From positions 3,567 to 67,566 of the forward strand of contig DAOPJM010000007.1 in assembly GCA_035399665.1 (NCBI GenBank): a stretch of DNA of 64,000 nt. Direction: 5' to 3'. The translations under genes and the position numbers were made by a program. This stretch comes from DAOPJM01 sp035399665. GTDB taxonomy: Bacteria; Bacillota; Clostridia; Christensenellales; CAG-138. Of this stretch, positions 1 to 8,636 are shown piece by piece. The notes beneath the pieces were generated by a model. It made no database searches, was not told where the DNA came from, and saw only the letters and a program-made list of their open reading frames with translations. Position 1 is the stretch's first letter. Every line of letters begins with the position of its first letter.

Positions 1-107
1 AGATCGGGATTCTGCATCTGGGCAAAGGTTGGGATGATTATGCCCTTTTCCTTGGCACGCTCAATGGCATGGGCAAGGTTATCGCGATTGACTGTTAGAT
101 CTATCAT
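1..107 (-). CDS. N-terminus of a probable PLP-dependent lyase/thiolase-type enzyme (partial)
   Basis: Only the first 35 codons are inside the window; the gene runs leftward off the edge. The ATG at 107 is preceded by AAAGGAGT at 6-8 nt. The visible residues begin MIDLTVNRDNLAHAI and contain the stretch GIIIPTFAQMQNP. From memory, a similar N-terminus occurs in Clostridial TrpB/threonine-synthase-like PLP enzymes, but no catalytic residue is visible, so the identity is a guess. That an ORF starts here is well supported by the ribosome binding site and by a matching promoter at 141-169. Confidence 0.45.
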   Translation of the reverse strand, partial: MIDLTVNRDNLAHAIERAKEKGIIIPTFAQMQNPD

Positions 108-140
108 TTCATTACTCCTTTTGAGTTTTATTCCTATACT

Positions 141-169
141 ATGATACACTTTCCAAACATGTTTGTAAA
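141..169 (-). promoter_or_regulatory. Sigma-A-type promoter with internal palindrome, for the leftward partial gene
   Basis: Read leftward, -35 TTTACA (169-164) and -10 TATCAT (146-141) are 17 bp apart. A perfect 12-bp palindrome, CAAACATGTTTG (154-165), fills much of the spacer and touches the -35, as expected for a repressor operator. The repressor is unknown. Confidence 0.55.
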
Positions 170-256
170 GGGGTTTGGTGAAATTCCCTAAAATTTATTT
201 TGCTAACAAAATTAATTTTGTGAATAGGATTTGCGGTGTTCACTTTGCACGCTTTG

Positions 257-265
257 TGCTATAAT
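257..265 (+). promoter_or_regulatory. Extended -10 promoter directly abutting a GTG start
   Basis: TGC followed by TATAAT (260-265) forms an extended -10 element. No good -35 is present, which extended -10 promoters tolerate. The expected transcription start falls on the GTG at 272, six bases after the -10, and there is no ribosome binding site between them. The transcript would therefore be leaderless. Confidence 0.5.
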
Positions 266-271
266 GTAAAC

Positions 272-1075
272 GTGAGAGTTGGAATATCGACGGCGTGTAC
301 CTACTGCAAGTGTGAGCTTGAGGACGCGCCCGCCAAAATCAAATCATGCGGAGCCGACCTCTGCGAGGTATTCCTTAACACCTTTTCGGAATATCGCGCA
401 GTATATGTTGATATGCTTAAAACTCGCATTGACGAGCAGGGATTGAAGGTCACGAGTATTCATCCCATGAGCGCACAGTTCGAGGCGCAGCTTTTCGCGC
501 TGCACCACCGTCAGCGTGAGGACGCCGTGGATATCTATAAATCGGTACTCAGGGCGGGCAAGACCCTCGGTGCCAAGATATACGTTATGCATGGTTCTCC
601 GCATTTGAGCGGCGCGGCCAAGAACCTACAGCTTGAGCGGCTTGCTCCGCTGTTTGGAGAATATGTTTCTATGGCTCAGGATTACGGCATACAGCTCACG
701 CTTGAGAACGTGAGTTGGTGCTTCTTCAATCGTCCCGACTTTGGCTTGGAGCTTCAGCAGGCCATGGGCGATCACTCCCTCAAGTTCACTCTTGATATCA
801 AGCAGGCTATACGCTCCGGCTTCGACCCTCTCCTTTTTGTCGAGAGCGTCGGGCGTGATATGGTTCACCTCCATCTTTGCGACTACACGATAAGCGACGG
901 AGGGCTAAAGCTGCAAATGCCCGGTCACGGCGATTTTGACTTTGCAAGGCTCAAAAGCGCGATGCTTGAAAAGGGCTTTTCGGGCGACGCCATGCTTGAG
1001 GTTTACAGCGACATGTACCAAGGCTTTGACGAGCTTGGGACGGCGTACAGGTATGTACTCAATATCTTAAAATAG
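272..1075 (+). CDS. Sugar phosphate isomerase/epimerase-like TIM-barrel protein
   Basis: A 267-residue protein of the xylose isomerase-like/AP endonuclease 2 TIM-barrel family, which includes sugar-phosphate and inosose isomerases and epimerases; substrate unknown. The strands VRVGISTA, YVMHGSP, LTLENVSW, FTLDIKQA and MVHLHLCDY carry the Glu, Asp and His residues that bind a divalent metal in this fold, and the C-terminal AMLEVYSD supplies a further acidic ligand. I chose GTG 272 rather than the longer GTG 236, because codons 236-271 overlap the extended -10 element and precede the first barrel strand. No Shine-Dalgarno sequence exists for either start. It ends 12 bp before pgi, so the two are probably co-transcribed, which fits a role in carbohydrate metabolism. 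Confidence 0.75.
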   Translation: MRVGISTACTYCKCELEDAPAKIKSCGADLCEVFLNTFSEYRAVYVDMLKTRIDEQGLKVTSIHPMSAQFEAQLFALHHRQREDAVDIYKSVLRAGKTLGAKIYVMHGSPHLSGAAKNLQLERLAPLFGEYVSMAQDYGIQLTLENVSWCFFNRPDFGLELQQAMGDHSLKFTLDIKQAIRSGFDPLLFVESVGRDMVHLHLCDYTISDGGLKLQMPGHGDFDFARLKSAMLEKGFSGDAMLEVYSDMYQGFDELGTAYRYVLNILK

Positions 1076-1087
1076 AAAGGAAAGACC

Positions 1088-2509
1088 ATGAACGATTACA
1101 GAAACGAAGAATGGGCGAACTCCATGCGTATACGCTACGATTACAACAATATGATGCAAAGCTCTTTGGGCGAACGCGGCATAAGCGCCGCTGAGCTTGA
1201 GGCTCTGCCCCTTTCAAGCTGCTTTGAAAGCCTTACCCATAAGCGTCCGGAGATGCGTTGGCGTGAGCTTCCTTACAATCAGGAGGCGGTCGTTTGCGCC
1301 ATTGAACGCTGCGCCGAAGGTATTCGCAAAGACTTCGACGCCTTTGTGGTCTTGGGCATTGGCGGCAGTGCCTTGGGCCCCATCGCGGTTCATCAGGCGT
1401 TGTGCCATCCGCGCTACAACGAGCTTCCCGCCGATAAGCGCAAAGGGCCTAAGCTCTACGTTGAGGACAATATCGACCCCGAACGCATTGCCGCTCTGTT
1501 TGATGTGATCGACGTCAAGCGCACAATGTTCAATGTTGTCACAAAGTCGGGCAGCACCTCCGAAACCATGTCTCAGCTGCTCATCATCACCGACGCGCTT
1601 CACAAGGCATTGGGCAGCGACATCTCATCCAACCTTATCGCCACCACCGACAAAGCCAAGGGCAACCTTGTCAAGATAGTCAAGGCCGAAAACCTGACTT
1701 CGTTTATCGTTCCCGACGGCGTGGGCGGCAGATTCTCCGAACTTTGCCCCGTAGGTCTTTTGGCGGCCGCGGTATGCGGGATAGATATTCGCGAGCTGCT
1801 CAGCGGCGCGGCGTACATGGACGAGCTTTGCAAGAACCCCGACATTTACAATAACCCCGCTTGTATGTTCGGCGCTTTGCAGTATGCGTCCATGCAACGC
1901 GGCTGCAATATCCATGTCATGATGCCCTATGCCGACTCGCTGAAGTATATTTCCGATTGGTACGCACAGCTTTGGGCTGAGTCGCTGGGTAAACGCAATT
2001 CGCTTGACGGTCGACCCGTTCACGCCGGACAGACGCCCGTCAAGGCGTTGGGCGTCACCGATCAGCACTCTCAGGTGCAGTTGTACACCGAAGGCCCATT
2101 CGACAAGGTCATAAGCTTTATAAGCGTGGACAGGTTCCATGTCGTCACCCCAATACCCTTGGGTTATCCCGACATACCCGACGTCTGCTTCCTCTCCGGT
2201 CACACCCAGAACGAGCTTATCGCGGCGGAGTGCAAAGCGACCGAGTATGCCGTCACCAAGAGCGGGCATATGAACAACCTCATTACACTTCCCGAAGTCA
2301 ACGCCTTCACGATAGGTCAGCTGCTCTACATGCTTGAAGTCGCGACAGCCTTCACGGGTGAGCTTTTGGATATCAACGCTTTCGATCAGCCCGGAGTCGA
2401 GGAGGGCAAGAACGCCACCTACGCGCTTTTGGGTAAGCGCGGATACGATGAGAAGCGCGTTGAGCTTGCGGCGGCTCCCGAAAAATCCCCCGAATACATC
2501 ATTCGATGA
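1088..2509 (+). CDS. pgi: Glucose-6-phosphate isomerase
   Basis: Interconverts glucose 6-phosphate and fructose 6-phosphate in cytoplasmic glycolysis and gluconeogenesis. The 473-residue length matches the shorter Gram-positive type. The SIS-fold phosphate-binding signature VLGIGGSALGP lies near residue 90, the sugar-phosphate loop TKSGSTSET near 153, and the signature VGGRFSELCPVGLLAA near 213. The start has a ribosome binding site (GAAAGGAAAG, 3-5 nt before ATG). The stop overlaps the start of the rodA-like gene by 4 nt (ATGA), so translation is probably coupled. A second glycolytic gene, pfkA, lies about 14 kb away in its own unit. Confidence 0.95.
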   Translation: MNDYRNEEWANSMRIRYDYNNMMQSSLGERGISAAELEALPLSSCFESLTHKRPEMRWRELPYNQEAVVCAIERCAEGIRKDFDAFVVLGIGGSALGPIAVHQALCHPRYNELPADKRKGPKLYVEDNIDPERIAALFDVIDVKRTMFNVVTKSGSTSETMSQLLIITDALHKALGSDISSNLIATTDKAKGNLVKIVKAENLTSFIVPDGVGGRFSELCPVGLLAAAVCGIDIRELLSGAAYMDELCKNPDIYNNPACMFGALQYASMQRGCNIHVMMPYADSLKYISDWYAQLWAESLGKRNSLDGRPVHAGQTPVKALGVTDQHSQVQLYTEGPFDKVISFISVDRFHVVTPIPLGYPDIPDVCFLSGHTQNELIAAECKATEYAVTKSGHMNNLITLPEVNAFTIGQLLYMLEVATAFTGELLDINAFDQPGVEEGKNATYALLGKRGYDEKRVELAAAPEKSPEYIIR

Positions 2510-3669
2510 AGAAGGGGCGCATCGAAAAGAAGGTCATACCCGACGTCTTTACCATCGTTATGGTGACGGCGTTGGTTCTTTTCGGTCTTGTGGCGCTCCT
2601 TAACGTACTTTCGGACCCCTTTGACGGCAGCGAGACCACCTTTGAGGCCTTCATGGAGAAGCTCAACTTTGAGTACTTCAATCGTCAGCTTGCCAACATC
2701 GCAATCTCGCTGCTTGTCGCCGTACCCATGGCTATTCTGGACTACCACAAGTACAAGCCCTTCGTCAAGGTGGTCTACGTAATAAACGTCGTATTGCTGC
2801 TTTTGCTGATAATTGCGGGCGAGAGCAGCCGCGGTATGCTCGGTTGGTACAAGATTGGCACTACAAGGGCGTTTCAGCCATCGGAGATATGCAAGGTTAC
2901 TTTGATAGTGGCCCTGTCCAAGTTCTGCTCCGAGGTTGTGGAGAAGCGCGGCAGCTTCAAGCGTTTTGTTGATGTGGCTCTCGCCTTTCTCATATTCGCC
3001 GTACCCTGTGCGTTGGTCATAAAGCAGCCCGATATCGGCACAGCAATGGTCATGCTTTGCATATTCATCGGAATAGTGTTCGCCGCGAAAGTCGCTTGGA
3101 CGTATATCATAGCGGCGGCGGTGGTCAGCGGCATAAGTCTGCCCTTGATCTACCGCTTCGCGCTGCCGTCTGAAGCCAAAACCCGCATTCAGGTCTTTCT
3201 GAATCCGACGCTTGACCCCGAGGGCAGCGGAATGAACGCGCTCCGCTCAAAGGAAATCATCGGTTCGGGCGGGCTTTTCGGCAAGGGAATGTTCACCTCC
3301 GGAACGCTCTCGCAAACCGGCTATGTCCCTGAAAGACATACCGACTTCATCTTTTCAAGCATAGGTGAATGCTTGGGTTTCATCGGCGGCATACTGCTCA
3401 TCTTAGCGTTCTTCGCGCTGCTCGTTCGGTGGATGCTCATCGCCATTAACGCACAGGACTGCTTTGGCAGATGCCTTGTCACGGGCTGTGTGTGTATGAT
3501 AGGCGTCCACGTCTTTGAGAACATAGGAATGAACGTTGGCGTCATGCCCATCACCGGTATTCCTCTCCCATTCATCAGCTATGGGGGTTCCAATATGCTT
3601 GCATCGCTCGTCGCCGTGGGGATAGTATTGTCCGTACACTATCGAAGTAAGCTCGGTACACGACTATGA
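2506..3669 (+). CDS. rodA: FtsW/RodA/SpoVE-family peptidoglycan polymerase, probably RodA
   Basis: A polytopic SEDS-family glycosyltransferase that polymerises lipid II into glycan strands, normally with a class B PBP. The 387 residues hold about ten hydrophobic segments. Family motifs are present in order: GMLGWYKIG, QPSEICKV, KQPDIGTAM, NALRSKEIIGSGGLFGKG, PERHTDFIFS (with the catalytic-loop Asp) and the C-terminal GIPLPFISYGGSNMLA. SEDS subfamilies are hard to separate from sequence alone; RodA is favoured because no cell-division or sporulation genes adjoin. Overlaps of 4 nt with pgi upstream and with the acetyltransferase downstream indicate a single operon. Confidence 0.85.
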   Translation: MKKGRIEKKVIPDVFTIVMVTALVLFGLVALLNVLSDPFDGSETTFEAFMEKLNFEYFNRQLANIAISLLVAVPMAILDYHKYKPFVKVVYVINVVLLLLLIIAGESSRGMLGWYKIGTTRAFQPSEICKVTLIVALSKFCSEVVEKRGSFKRFVDVALAFLIFAVPCALVIKQPDIGTAMVMLCIFIGIVFAAKVAWTYIIAAAVVSGISLPLIYRFALPSEAKTRIQVFLNPTLDPEGSGMNALRSKEIIGSGGLFGKGMFTSGTLSQTGYVPERHTDFIFSSIGECLGFIGGILLILAFFALLVRWMLIAINAQDCFGRCLVTGCVCMIGVHVFENIGMNVGVMPITGIPLPFISYGGSNMLASLVAVGIVLSVHYRSKLGTRL

Positions 3670-4673
3670 ACGAAGTCATAAGACGTCTTACCACAGACGA
3701 TATAGAGAAAGTGCGAGAGCTTTGGCAGCTTCGCTTTCATGACGACGACAATTTCCTGAACTGGTACTTTTCGCGCCGTTTTGACCCTTCCCTGTCCTTC
3801 GGACTGTTCATGGACGATGAGCTTATTAGTATGTCGCATGGCTTCGGTATGAAACTGAAGCTGCGGCAAAGGGTTTTCCCCGCGCTGATGGTCTCCGGCA
3901 TATCGACAAGGGAAGGCTATGAGCGGCACGGGTACATGCATCGTGTGGTTTCAAAGCAGCTTAAATATGCGCTTTCGCTCGGCTTTGCCTTGAGCTTCTG
4001 CCACCCTGAGGACATTCACGCGTATGATAAGCTCGGCTTTTCCGTATGCTCCGACATAAAGCTTGTCAAAGGCTTTCGTCCATCCCCCTTATGCGGCGCG
4101 CTGTCAGCCGAGGCTCCGTCCTCTGACTTAAGCTCTTTTGCCTCGCGTTACGCAAAACTTTCAAAGCCCTACTCCTGTATAACAGAACGTGACGAATCCG
4201 CCTGCGCACTGCGGCTTGAGGACGTGATGAGCGACGGCGGGCGTCTGTTTTCAACAGATAACGGCTGCTGCTTCTACCACCGCAGCGGCGAAACCCTGCA
4301 TGTTGACGAGTGTATCTGCGACAGTGACTACGAGAGCTTTCTTGCCGCACTCGTTCAAAGCGAGAGCGGGAGCCTTGTCATTGACGGCAAGTTTCCCGTG
4401 GACTGCAAGCTCACGGAAGCGACGACACCTTGGACGGTTATGGTTGCTTTGGACGTTCCGCGTTTGCTTTTGGAGCTTGTCGGTGACCCGAATCAAAGCT
4501 TTGAAATTACCGATTCTCTTACCTGCTCCGGCGCTTATAGCGGGATGGGTTTGCCAGTTCAGCATGGCTGTGTCCAAATCTCCGTCAATCGGCTTTCATC
4601 CGCCCTCTGCGGGTATCATGGGCTTTCGGACATTCTTTGCCCCGTGCCTTGCTATTGTCCCGACGAATACTGA
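3666..4673 (+). CDS. Eis-like GNAT N-acetyltransferase
   Basis: A 335-residue protein with an N-terminal GNAT fold, including an acetyl-CoA binding turn around GISTREGYERHGYM and the segment ALSLGFALSFCHPEDIHAYDKLGF typical of the Eis-like family. A second acyltransferase-like half and a C-terminal sterol-carrier-like region follow, as in that family. Members acetylate amines, sometimes aminoglycosides, but the substrate cannot be read from sequence. The start codon overlaps the rodA stop (ATGA). No terminator is obvious downstream; the next 145 bp hold the DUF523 promoter. Confidence 0.75.
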   Translation: MNEVIRRLTTDDIEKVRELWQLRFHDDDNFLNWYFSRRFDPSLSFGLFMDDELISMSHGFGMKLKLRQRVFPALMVSGISTREGYERHGYMHRVVSKQLKYALSLGFALSFCHPEDIHAYDKLGFSVCSDIKLVKGFRPSPLCGALSAEAPSSDLSSFASRYAKLSKPYSCITERDESACALRLEDVMSDGGRLFSTDNGCCFYHRSGETLHVDECICDSDYESFLAALVQSESGSLVIDGKFPVDCKLTEATTPWTVMVALDVPRLLLELVGDPNQSFEITDSLTCSGAYSGMGLPVQHGCVQISVNRLSSALCGYHGLSDILCPVPCYCPDEY

Positions 4674-4762
4674 CTTCATTTTCCATATCCTCAGCTTTTT
4701 CAAACGCGGGGCAATCGGCGATTATTTGTTAAATTGGTGTCAAATTCATCGAATGAATGATG

Positions 4763-4791
4763 TAGACAGATTCAAACTGTTATGTTATAAT
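4763..4791 (+). promoter_or_regulatory. Promoter of the DUF523/two-component operon
   Basis: TAGACA (4763-4768) and TATAAT (4786-4791) are separated by 17 bp. The predicted start of transcription is near 4798, leaving a leader of about 20 nt that contains GAGGTGAT 5 nt before the TTG start at 4819. Confidence 0.75.
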
Positions 4792-4818
4792 AAGTCATCT
4801 ATATTGAGGTGATGTGTC

Positions 4819-5241
4819 TTGATAATAGTAAGCGCGTGTTTGGCGGGTATTCGTTGTCGCTATGACGGCGGGTGCAAGCCCGACCCGAATGTTATGGCGT
4901 TGGTCAGAGAAGGAAAGGCCCTTCCGCTCTGCCCTGAGTCGCTCGGCGGCCTGCCCTGTCCAAGGGAGCCCTCGGAGATATTTGGCAGCCGCGTCCTCGC
5001 CTGTGACGGCAGGGACGTTACGGAGCGGTTCAACAAAGGCGCCGAGGAGGTTCTGCGCGTTGCTAAGATGTACGGCGTCACCGAAGCGATATTGAAAGCA
5101 CACAGCCCGTCCTGCGGAATAGGGTTGGTGTACGACGGAAGCTTTTCGGGGAAGCTCGTCACGGGCGACGGGATCACGGCACGGCTTCTCATGGAAAACG
5201 GAATCAACTGTACGCCCGAAAAAGGAGGCTCAAATGGATAA
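4819..5241 (+). CDS. DUF523 family protein
   Basis: A 140-residue cytoplasmic protein of the DUF523 (YbbK-like) family, of unknown biochemical role. The hallmark SACLAGIRCRYDG at the N-terminus, LCPESLGGLPCPREPSEI, and KAHSPSCGIG with conserved cysteines are all present, suggesting a metal- or thiol-dependent function. The TTG start is supported by the promoter and by a well spaced ribosome binding site; no ATG alternative exists. Its last 8 nt overlap the response regulator gene, which places it first in the two-component operon. Confidence 0.85.
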   Translation: MIIVSACLAGIRCRYDGGCKPDPNVMALVREGKALPLCPESLGGLPCPREPSEIFGSRVLACDGRDVTERFNKGAEEVLRVAKMYGVTEAILKAHSPSCGIGLVYDGSFSGKLVTGDGITARLLMENGINCTPEKGGSNG

Positions 5242-5917
5242 TACTTCTATACTGGTCATCGATGACGACAGAAGCATTCTTGCGCTGTTGGAGCTATATC
5301 TGCGCAAGGCCGGCTTTACCGTCTACACCTGTGCGACAGGCTATGAGGCCATACAGGCTTTCCACAAGAGTAAGCCAACCCTTGTCGTACTTGACGTGAT
5401 GCTCCCCGGCCGCGATGGTTGGTCCATACTGAAGGACATTCGTCAGGAAGGCGGCACCCCTGTTATAATGCTTACGGCAAGGGGTGATACGGGCGAGAGG
5501 GTTCGCGGGTTAGAGCTTGGGGCGGACGACTACATCGGCAAGCCCTTTGAGCCGAATGAGCTTGTAGCGCGTATCAAGGCGGTACTCAGAAGGTCTTCCC
5601 CGCCTCCCGAGCAGGAGAAAACCATCGATTTACCCGAGCTGTTCATTTCGCTTGACAACTACTCGGTAACGCGTGGCGGCGAACAGCTTGACATGCCTCC
5701 GAAAGAAATAGAATTACTATACTTCCTCGCGTCCCATCCCGGCAAGGTTTTCACAAGGGAACAGCTCTTGGAACAGGTCTGGGGCTTCGATTTCTACGGT
5801 GATTCACGAACCGTTGACGTCCATGTCAAGCGCATTCGTGAGAAGATCGGCGAAACGAATAACTGGATACTAAAAACCGTCTGGGGTGTGGGCTACAAGT
5901 TCGATATCAAAGCCTAA
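5234..5917 (+). CDS. OmpR/PhoB-family response regulator
   Basis: Transcription factor with an N-terminal receiver (residues 1-120) and a C-terminal winged helix DNA-binding domain (about 130-227). The acidic pocket VIDDD (residues 8-12), phosphoacceptor Asp54 in VVLDVMLPG, the switch Thr in MLTARG and Lys in GKPFEPNEL are present. The winged helix contains EIELLYFLASHPGKVFTREQ and RTVDVHVKRIREKI. It overlaps the DUF523 gene and is followed 9 bp later by its cognate histidine kinase. PhoP is the closest general type, but the signal and targets are unknown. Confidence 0.9.
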   Translation: MDNTSILVIDDDRSILALLELYLRKAGFTVYTCATGYEAIQAFHKSKPTLVVLDVMLPGRDGWSILKDIRQEGGTPVIMLTARGDTGERVRGLELGADDYIGKPFEPNELVARIKAVLRRSSPPPEQEKTIDLPELFISLDNYSVTRGGEQLDMPPKEIELLYFLASHPGKVFTREQLLEQVWGFDFYGDSRTVDVHVKRIREKIGETNNWILKTVWGVGYKFDIKA

Positions 5918-5926
5918 GCTGCAAAA

Positions 5927-7372
5927 ATGAGCAAGCCACGTTTTCGCACCCTCTTTTCCTACATGCTGTGGATGCAGCTTTGGGGGTTGACCATGGTCTT
6001 GGCCCTCCTTTGCACGGTCGTTTTGGTCGTAAGCTATTCGCAGCGTATGCACAGCGAAAAGGAGGCCCTATTAGAATGTGCGACAGAGCTTGACGCGACC
6101 TTCAAGAATGGCGAGTACGACAGCGAGCTTGCCAAGGAGCTTGCATCGGGTCATGGTTTGCTGATACAGGTGTGCAGTGCAATCGGCACTGACTCCTACT
6201 ATTCCGACCCGATATGGAAAGAAGTCTGCGGCGCCGAGCGCGGAACTACAAAATACTCTCAGCTCTATGCAAAGGCGAGTACGGTCTTTGAATATACCCG
6301 CGGCTACTTCAACGGAAACACAGGCTTTTCGACTCTCACGCTGTTCTCGCTCAAGGAAGGCAAGCTCCTGCTCATTCACAGCAACATAACCGGAGCGTTC
6401 AGTGATTTCGGAATTCTTACCGCGTGGATGGTCGCCGTGTTCTTTGTGGGGCTGTTGATGTGCGTGCTTATCTGCAACTATTGCGCTCACAGGGTGGTCG
6501 ATCCCTTTGTGCGGATTAACCACATTGTAAGGTGCTATTCAAGGGGCGATTTCTCGAAGCGCATTCCCGCGGCAGGTACCGACGAGGCTTCACAGCTTGG
6601 GCGCAGCTTCAATGAAATGGCCGAGCAGCTAAAGGACCTTGAGGCCACAAGGCGCAGCTTTGTCGCCAATGTATCGCACGAGTTGAGGTCGCCGCTGACC
6701 TCCATGAAGGGTTTCTTGGACGCGATGTACGACGGCACCATCCCGCCTGAGGAGCATGAGCATTACCTGGGCGTCGTTTTGTCCGAAACCCGCAGGCTTG
6801 CCGACATGGTCAACGACCTGTTGGACCTTGCCAGAATCGAATCGGGAACTGTCACGCTTCAGTACTCGACCTTCGATATTAACGAGCTGATTAGACGCAC
6901 CCTGATCACCTTTGAGGCGCGTATAGTCGAAAAGAAGCTTGAGCTTGATATTCGCTTTGCGCAGGAGCGCTGCTTCGTCTCGGCGGATTCGAAGCAGATT
7001 TCACAGGTGCTGCGCAACCTTATCGACAACGCCATCAAGTATTCACCTGAGGGCAAGTCCTTGATGGTGTCCACCTACGCAATGCGCAAGGACGTTTATG
7101 TAAGCATCAGGGACAACGGAGTCGGCATACCCAAGGAGGATTTGCCGCATGTGTTCGACCGATTCTACAAGGTCGAGAAGGCGCACACGCCCTCTCCGCA
7201 GGTTGGATCGGGGCTTGGGCTGTCGATAGTACAGCGTATTATCGAGCAGCATGGACAAAGCATCACGGTGCAGAGCGCAAAAGGGCGCGGCACTCAGTTT
7301 ACATTCACTCTGACCCGCGTTAATATGCCGCGCAGGTCAATCATCGATGGAGGAAAGAATTATGAAGCGTAA
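5927..7372 (+). CDS. Membrane sensor histidine kinase (PhoR/ResE-like)
   Basis: A 481-residue sensor with a first membrane segment (residues 13-36), an extracytoplasmic sensing region of about 125 residues, a second membrane segment (about 162-186), a HAMP linker (RVVDPFVRINHIVRCYSRGDF), a dimerisation domain with phospho-His near residue 252 (VSHELRSPLTS), and a HATPase domain with N box LIDNAIKYSPEG, G1 DNGVGIP and G2 GSGLGLSIV. The start lacks a clear ribosome binding site and probably depends on translation continuing from the regulator 9 bp upstream. It partners the response regulator before it and overlaps htrA by 11 nt, suggesting an envelope-stress circuit. Confidence 0.9.
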   Translation: MSKPRFRTLFSYMLWMQLWGLTMVLALLCTVVLVVSYSQRMHSEKEALLECATELDATFKNGEYDSELAKELASGHGLLIQVCSAIGTDSYYSDPIWKEVCGAERGTTKYSQLYAKASTVFEYTRGYFNGNTGFSTLTLFSLKEGKLLLIHSNITGAFSDFGILTAWMVAVFFVGLLMCVLICNYCAHRVVDPFVRINHIVRCYSRGDFSKRIPAAGTDEASQLGRSFNEMAEQLKDLEATRRSFVANVSHELRSPLTSMKGFLDAMYDGTIPPEEHEHYLGVVLSETRRLADMVNDLLDLARIESGTVTLQYSTFDINELIRRTLITFEARIVEKKLELDIRFAQERCFVSADSKQISQVLRNLIDNAIKYSPEGKSLMVSTYAMRKDVYVSIRDNGVGIPKEDLPHVFDRFYKVEKAHTPSPQVGSGLGLSIVQRIIEQHGQSITVQSAKGRGTQFTFTLTRVNMPRRSIIDGGKNYEA

Positions 7373-8621
7373 GAATCTTGTCGGACTTATAATCGCGTTA
7401 TCACTGCTTGCGACGGCTCTCGTTTTGGTGCTTGTGATTTCCGTTACCATTCAGTCAATGAAACGGGCAAGCTCCGCTGAGTACGGTCCCGTTGTTACAG
7501 TGACCGATATACCCGTGACGGCTATCCCTGAACCCACGGAACCTCTGCCGCCCTTCCCCACCATACCCGCTGAGGAGCCGACGACAGAGCCTAATCACAG
7601 CGATGAGGTTTCCGCTACTCCCGAGCCTGACGACAACGTAAGCGGCAATATCTTTACTGACAATCCGCTCCCGGACATCATCGAGATGGTCTCTCCCTCC
7701 GTTGTGAGCGTTCTCAACTACATCAGCACATACAGCTATGTTACGGAGCGAAACGAGCTTGAGGTACAGAGCAGCGGCAGCGGCTTTGTAGTGACCTCCG
7801 ACAACTACATAATCACCAATGCCCACGTCGTTGACGGAGCGGATTCGGTCAGTATCGTCACCTCCACGGGTGATGAGTATACCGCAGTTGTGGTAGGCGC
7901 TGATGTTACAACCGACGTCGCCGTGCTGTACGTCGCTGATTCGAATCTTCCCGCTTTGACGGTAGGCAGCTCCGAAGCTATGCGCGTGGGTGATTTTGTG
8001 CTTGCGATAGGCAGTCCTTTGGACTCCACCGAGCTTTACGGCACCGTCACTTTTGGTATTATCAGCGCAACTGCCCGTTCCATCAACATCGACGGCTTCA
8101 CCAATGAGTATTTGCAGACCGACGCCGCCATCAACCCCGGCAACAGCGGCGGACCTCTGCTCAACATCAAGGGCGAGGTCATAGGCATGAACACCGCCAA
8201 GAGCGTCACCGCGGGCTACGACGAGTACGGCAACGCAATCGCCGCCGAGGGTATAGGCTTTGCTCTGCCCATCGACAACGTGTTTACCATAGCGTCCGAG
8301 CTGATTACCTCGGGCGGAATCACCCGTCCCGGCATAGGCGTGAGTATCTATGAGATCAACGACGCCGAAGCGCAGGAGCTTGGCACCGTTGCCGGCGTAT
8401 ACGTCAAATCGGTTACCGCGGGCGGCCCCGCCGATCTTGGCGGTATCAAGGCCGGCGACGTCATCGTAAAGTTCAACGGCACGGCGGTCAAGACCTCCGA
8501 TGCGCTTGGTGAGCTTATCCGCGAATGCAGCGTGGGCGATGAAGTCATTATTACCGTATATCGCGATGGTGAGTACATCGACTTGACTGTCACCATCGGT
8601 GATATGAATAAAATGCCATAA
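7362..8621 (+). CDS. htrA: HtrA/DegP-type membrane-anchored serine protease
   Basis: Surface quality-control protease of 419 residues. A single N-terminal membrane segment (about 5-30) is followed by a Pro/Thr/Glu-rich linker (about 45-95), an S1C trypsin-like domain with triad His155 (NAHVVDG), Asp185 (TTDVAVL) and Ser262 (NPGNSGGPL), and one PDZ domain (about 320-415). I place the start at ATG 7362, because GGAGG lies 5-8 nt upstream; the earlier in-frame ATG 7347 would use that ribosome binding site as coding sequence. The gene overlaps the histidine kinase, so it is probably both a target and a member of the same operon, as in the CssRS/HtrA logic of other Bacillota (inference). Confidence 0.93.
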   Translation: MKRKNLVGLIIALSLLATALVLVLVISVTIQSMKRASSAEYGPVVTVTDIPVTAIPEPTEPLPPFPTIPAEEPTTEPNHSDEVSATPEPDDNVSGNIFTDNPLPDIIEMVSPSVVSVLNYISTYSYVTERNELEVQSSGSGFVVTSDNYIITNAHVVDGADSVSIVTSTGDEYTAVVVGADVTTDVAVLYVADSNLPALTVGSSEAMRVGDFVLAIGSPLDSTELYGTVTFGIISATARSINIDGFTNEYLQTDAAINPGNSGGPLLNIKGEVIGMNTAKSVTAGYDEYGNAIAAEGIGFALPIDNVFTIASELITSGGITRPGIGVSIYEINDAEAQELGTVAGVYVKSVTAGGPADLGGIKAGDVIVKFNGTAVKTSDALGELIRECSVGDEVIITVYRDGEYIDLTVTIGDMNKMP

Positions 8622-8636
8622 TACAGAGGAGTAAAA

